Assembly (NCBI GenBank): GCA_037576195.1
Contig: CM075102.1
Span: 20,828,745 to 20,892,744, forward strand
Direction: 5' to 3'
DNA: 64,000 nt
Source: Phytoseiulus persimilis
Lineage: Eukaryota > Arthropoda > Arachnida > Mesostigmata > Phytoseiidae
How positions within the stretch are numbered: position 1 is the first letter of the stretch; each line of letters opens with the position of its first letter. Of the stretch, positions 60,675-64,000 are shown piece after piece. The notes under the pieces were generated by a model. That model made no database searches. It worked only from the letters and a program-made list of their open reading frames with translations, and was not told the origin of the DNA. The translations under genes were made by a program, and so were the position numbers.

Positions 60675-60904
60675 GGCCAGCCGGAACTCCCCAGCCTAGA
60701 TTCCGTCGATCGAGGTGAGACGTTCCTCAAATTTCTGGACCGTGTGTGCAAGCTTTCGTTGAGAATGGACCCCAACGAGACCTATGATGCTCTCCTGAAG
60801 GACGTAAACGTCACCGATGCTTAAAAAGCAGAAATCGACTCCCTGCCGGAAGGCGAACAATTCCCGCGGGTCATGGAAATATTGGAACGAGAATGAAAAA
60901 ATAA
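60675..60904 (+). pseudogene. Broken coding-like segment of unknown origin
   Basis: One frame reads SLDSVDRGETFLKFLDRV, then RMDPNETYDALLKDVNVTDA, an in-frame TAA, and KAEIDSLPEGEQFPRVMEI before a second stop, with AATAAA at 60899-60904. The composition is protein-like on both sides of the stop, which suggests one former reading frame with a single nonsense change. I do not recognise the family. A retrotransposon gag region or a dead gene are both possible. Confidence 0.25.
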
Positions 60905-62125
60905 AGATCAAGACCTAATTCGAAAAGAGAGTGGTTTCAGCGAAAAGAAGTGATCATTCCCGATACAACCAGAACCGCTTCCAGAGACAGCAAACCTGCG
61001 GTATTACCAGAATTAAAAACTTATCGCTCCGGTCGAGAAATTCGGTGCTTGTAAATTCGAGCTCTGAGCATTACGGAAGCATCAAGCTGCCCACTCAAGA
61101 TGCGACTCCAGTGCAGAAGGTCCAATGTTTATCCCGTTCAAAACCTTTCCCTGACGATCTCCCTCGTGAGCTCGAGCGCTTGATGTTCCGTTGGTTGTGT
61201 CGATCCAATGCAATGCTTTCCCCGCTGGCAAGCAATCGCGGTTCCCGACCTTGGTTTTTCTTGTCGTAGCTTCCAGCGTTTGCGCGCAACGTTGGAACCG
61301 CTACTGTTGTGAGAGTCCGAAATAGAGCCATTCGTTCCAGTGAAGCATGTCACTGGATCTCGCATCCGTCGAACCAAAACATTCTCCGTTTCTCCCACAT
61401 ATCAATGGACTCATATACAAAAATATTTATTGGATCAACAATGCTAACAATCGATAATAAATCACATTTCGAGGAGTAAGGCCAGGGCGTCTAAAGCTCA
61501 GCATCGTCATATTACAGGGAAGGCAAATGACACATCGAGCAGAGTTTCTCATCTCTTTCCAAGATTCAATATAAAGGTGAAACCCGCCCAATCTTCTCTT
61601 CACTGGAGCAAGCAGTTGGGCAGTGACTGTAACAACGGTTCACCTGACACCGTTAGTCCAGGTGATCGATACAGTTTGTGACCGAAGTGGAATGTCCTCT
61701 CAGCCCACAATTCCAATGAGCTCCATCAACTCTAGAATTTTGAGACTCGCAGTTGAGAGAAGAGGATGTATGCTCCCTTGTGCAGCAGATTCCCCGAACG
61801 GAGCGGGCCGATCGAGTATTATTGAGGGTCTGCATTTATGGATTGCTTCGTCTCTCTCAATGATTTTTGTTCGACGCGAGCACAATGGTGCTCAAGCACC
61901 CATCTCAGGCTTCTCGGAGCAATCTCATACCAGCTGATGTGCTCTATCGGATATAAGTAGCTTCGGAGCCATTCTCACTCCGAAGCTGCGCAAGGCCTTC
62001 CCATAAATCGGCGCACGCAGGTATTTGGAACCGAGTCTGAGCACCTCCCCATTATCTGAACAGTCAAAAAGATTCTCAGCACAAATGATAGAGCGCACCC
62101 TTCATCGATGCTACGTGCGTCCACA

Positions 62126-63835
62126 TTAATCTTGATGGAGATGCCGTGCAATGCGAGCGTCGATCCGCACGAAAATGATCATCACAACGCTGATGACAGC
62201 GCATATGACTTCGAGGAGAAGGAAGACCGATCTCCAACTAACCCGTGCTGCCAACATGCTGAACGGCAGCCCTGACATGGTAGCACCAACTGCAAGAGGT
62301 GCGTAGCGTGTAATGATGAGTCAGTTCGAGACGAGAGCTCATAATCCTGACTTCGAATGGAATACCATTTGCTGCCGCTGGTTCGGGATATTTTTATGCT
62401 CACCGTTGGCTGCGAAAGATGTGATGGCGTGTGCGGAACCCGATAAATGTACTGGAGCCGATTCGCAAGAAACTATCCCGAAAATAGCTATATCACCGTA
62501 CACAGCTCCGCCCAACGTGAATCCTACCAAGGCGATCACGAACTGCGGGAAACAAGGGGATAGGCACAACATTGCAGGTTGCGGAGACGGCGATTATTCA
62601 AAGCTCTTGAAATCGTTATTCGGAGAACTTGTTCGGAAGCGATCCGACGTCGAATGGAACCAGTCCGTCAGGAATCGATGCGCAACTCACCGGTGATGTA
62701 CTTTCGTCGACGACAAATACAAGAATGTGCAAGCAGATCGCTGTTGTCACGAGGAACAGAATGGCAGCCGGCACCCTGGGGTTGTGCCTCAAGGTCCGGT
62801 CGTGGCGCTTGACGGCCCAATCGGTGACCAAACCAGCTGCGATCCCCCCGAAGAAACCTCCTGACTCAACGCACGATGTCAGGGTACTTCCTGTGGAATG
62901 CCTCCCTACTTTAGAAGAGAGAAATACGGGCAGAAATCCTTCATCAGGAACGCGTGAGTTAACTCACCAACGTAGGCCGAGTGGCCCAGCTCTTCTCGGA
63001 GATAAACCTGGCCCCAGTCCACAGCCGACGTTTTCGTTGCCATAATCACGCAGTATGCCGCGGATATCAGCCAGAGGAAGGGGCTCGGAAGGAGATCACT
63101 GAAGCCGCCTTTTTGGGTTGCCTCTTTCGTCTTTCTTTCGCCGTCATCTAAAGGAATCAAAGCACCCGTAAGCGAAGCCGTCGATGTCAACGACGTGAAT
63201 CCACGGTTGAATAAATCCAAACATTTGAATGCTCGGCAACAGTTTCAGAAAACTCACCGTCTGTCTTCGGCTTCTGTAGGAAACTCGGGAAACCGAGATC
63301 CGTTGGGGAGTTATACAGCGTGAAGAAGCTGACGAGGCCCATCGCGATTGAGAGCGCGCCCGCAAAGAAGAGCGAACTCCTCCAGCCGTAGTTGAGAATG
63401 ATGAACGTGGCGAGGAAGGGCGCGAGGCCGCCCGAGACATTCGATGACGCTGAGAGTACACTCCACCAGGTTCCAAACTGCGAAGGTGGATACCACTGGA
63501 AAGGGCACCGCATCGGAAAGAGCTCCGACGTGATTATCTGACAGGTATAGCGATTCTCATTCCAGGAGTTTCGCTCAGTGCACTCATTCGGAGCTCTCAT
63601 ACCTGGCGGATGATCTTAGCGCAACTGGGCCAACCACAGCCTTGAGCGAATCCATTCAAGAACCAGAATCCACAGAAAAGAGACAAGGAATCCGCAGAAC
63701 TGAACAAAAGTGTGGCGAGACCCGTTCCGACTAGACCAATCGCGAAAAGCCTTCTCGCGGAGAGTCTGTCAGAAAGTATTCCGCCGATGAACTTGCTGAT
63801 TGCGTAGGCCAAGTTCTGACTCGATACAATCATGC
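62126..63835 (-). CDS. SLC37A4: Glucose-6-phosphate translocase SLC37A4 (partial, 5' end beyond the window)
   Basis: Endoplasmic-reticulum major-facilitator transporter that exchanges glucose-6-phosphate for phosphate. Visible - strand exons are 63835-63603, 63495-63258, 63147-62968, 62890-62691, 62542-62404 and 62289-62126, with matching phases throughout, giving 384 residues to the stop. Compared with the 429-residue human protein, about the first 45 residues are missing. Family marks include SSQNLAYAISKFIGGILSDR (the loop with MFS motif A, G-x3-D-x2-S-x-R), FLNGFAQGCGWPSCAKIIR, WYPPSQFGTWW, NYGWRSSLFFAGA, TSAVDWGQVYL, SGGFFGGIAAG, GDIAIFGIVSCESAPVHLSGSAHAI and GLPFSMLA with SWRSVFLLLEVICA. 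The match runs the whole length, so other SLC37 members or SLC17 transporters are less likely. The 160 bases right of 63835 are intron. No damage seen. Confidence 0.93.
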
Positions 63836-64000
63836 CTGGAAATCAACATGTGTCCTGTTATTCGTTTCCAATCCATTCCCACAGGAGGACCCAGTTTCTG
63901 TAGGAAACTGCACTTCCGGCACGATCGCCAGCTTTGAATTTGGCGCCGTGAAGACAATCGACCCTCTCCACAAACCCCTCCTCTGGCGATCCACTGCTGA

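Larger units (their letters stand above)
58462..62125. other. Intergenic DNA between Gemin6 and SLC37A4 (outside the MITE)
   Basis: The two genes converge on this stretch. It holds the hAT MITE, a run of 13 C at about 59246-59258, degenerate GCGCCCC repeats, a short TTAGG array and a broken coding-like segment at about 60675-60900, listed separately. Nothing else recognisable was found, and I could not fix a poly(A) signal for either gene with confidence. Confidence 0.4.

Noticed and set aside
63841..64000. First exon of SLC37A4 at the window edge
   Set aside because: None of the three - strand frames matches the expected N-terminal membrane segment or gives a GT donor in the required phase. 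The sequence reads as intron.

Overview
This window is eukaryotic nuclear DNA, most likely from an arthropod. I suspect a small-genome mite of the mesostigmatan type, but that guess is weak. The base composition is near 50% GC. Genes are split by short introns (86-470 bases in most cases) with ordinary GT-AG ends, AATAAA signals lie just past several stop codons, and short interstitial TTAGG arrays occur. No operons, bacterial signals, CRISPR arrays or rRNA genes were seen. All coding models below were built by hand from conserved protein motifs plus GT/AG sites with matching reading-frame phase. No search was run.

Left part (1-22.5 kb), gene-rich. RpL32 (two coding exons, + strand) is followed by a dead Ty3/gypsy-type retrotransposon fragment. 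Next come NDUFB11 (single coding exon, +) and a six-exon gene (+) with two C2H2 fingers, a FAR1/WRKY-GCM1-like zinc domain and a SWIM finger. That last layout is of a MULE transposase without its catalytic core. Its 3' end faces the 3' end of ARFRP1 (two exons, - strand). A decayed mariner transposon lies at 14.3-15.0 kb. A two-exon multi-zinc-finger gene (- strand) occupies 18.7-22.5 kb; its first visible coding exon starts directly at a splice acceptor, so its 5' end lies further right.

Middle part (22.5-47.7 kb): about 25 kb with no recognisable protein. It is unusually rich in short tri- and tetranucleotide runs such as CGAC, GGCA, GTCG, CCGT, CAGT and GCC. It lies upstream of the zinc-finger gene and may be its large 5' intron or regulatory domain. 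One clean hAT-type MITE with inverted ends and an 8-base target duplication sits at 42.0 kb.

Right part (47.7-64 kb): transposon relics (Tc1-like, Jerky/Tigger-like, a second hAT MITE) around two genes. Gemin6 (three exons, +, complete) is an SMN-complex subunit. SLC37A4, the ER glucose-6-phosphate translocase (six exons visible, -), is cut by the right edge and lacks about its first 45 residues.

The genes serve ordinary housekeeping roles (translation, respiratory complex I, Golgi trafficking, snRNP assembly, glucose-6-phosphate transport) and do not form one pathway. The most unusual item is the catalytic-core-less MULE-like gene at 8.6-10.9 kb.
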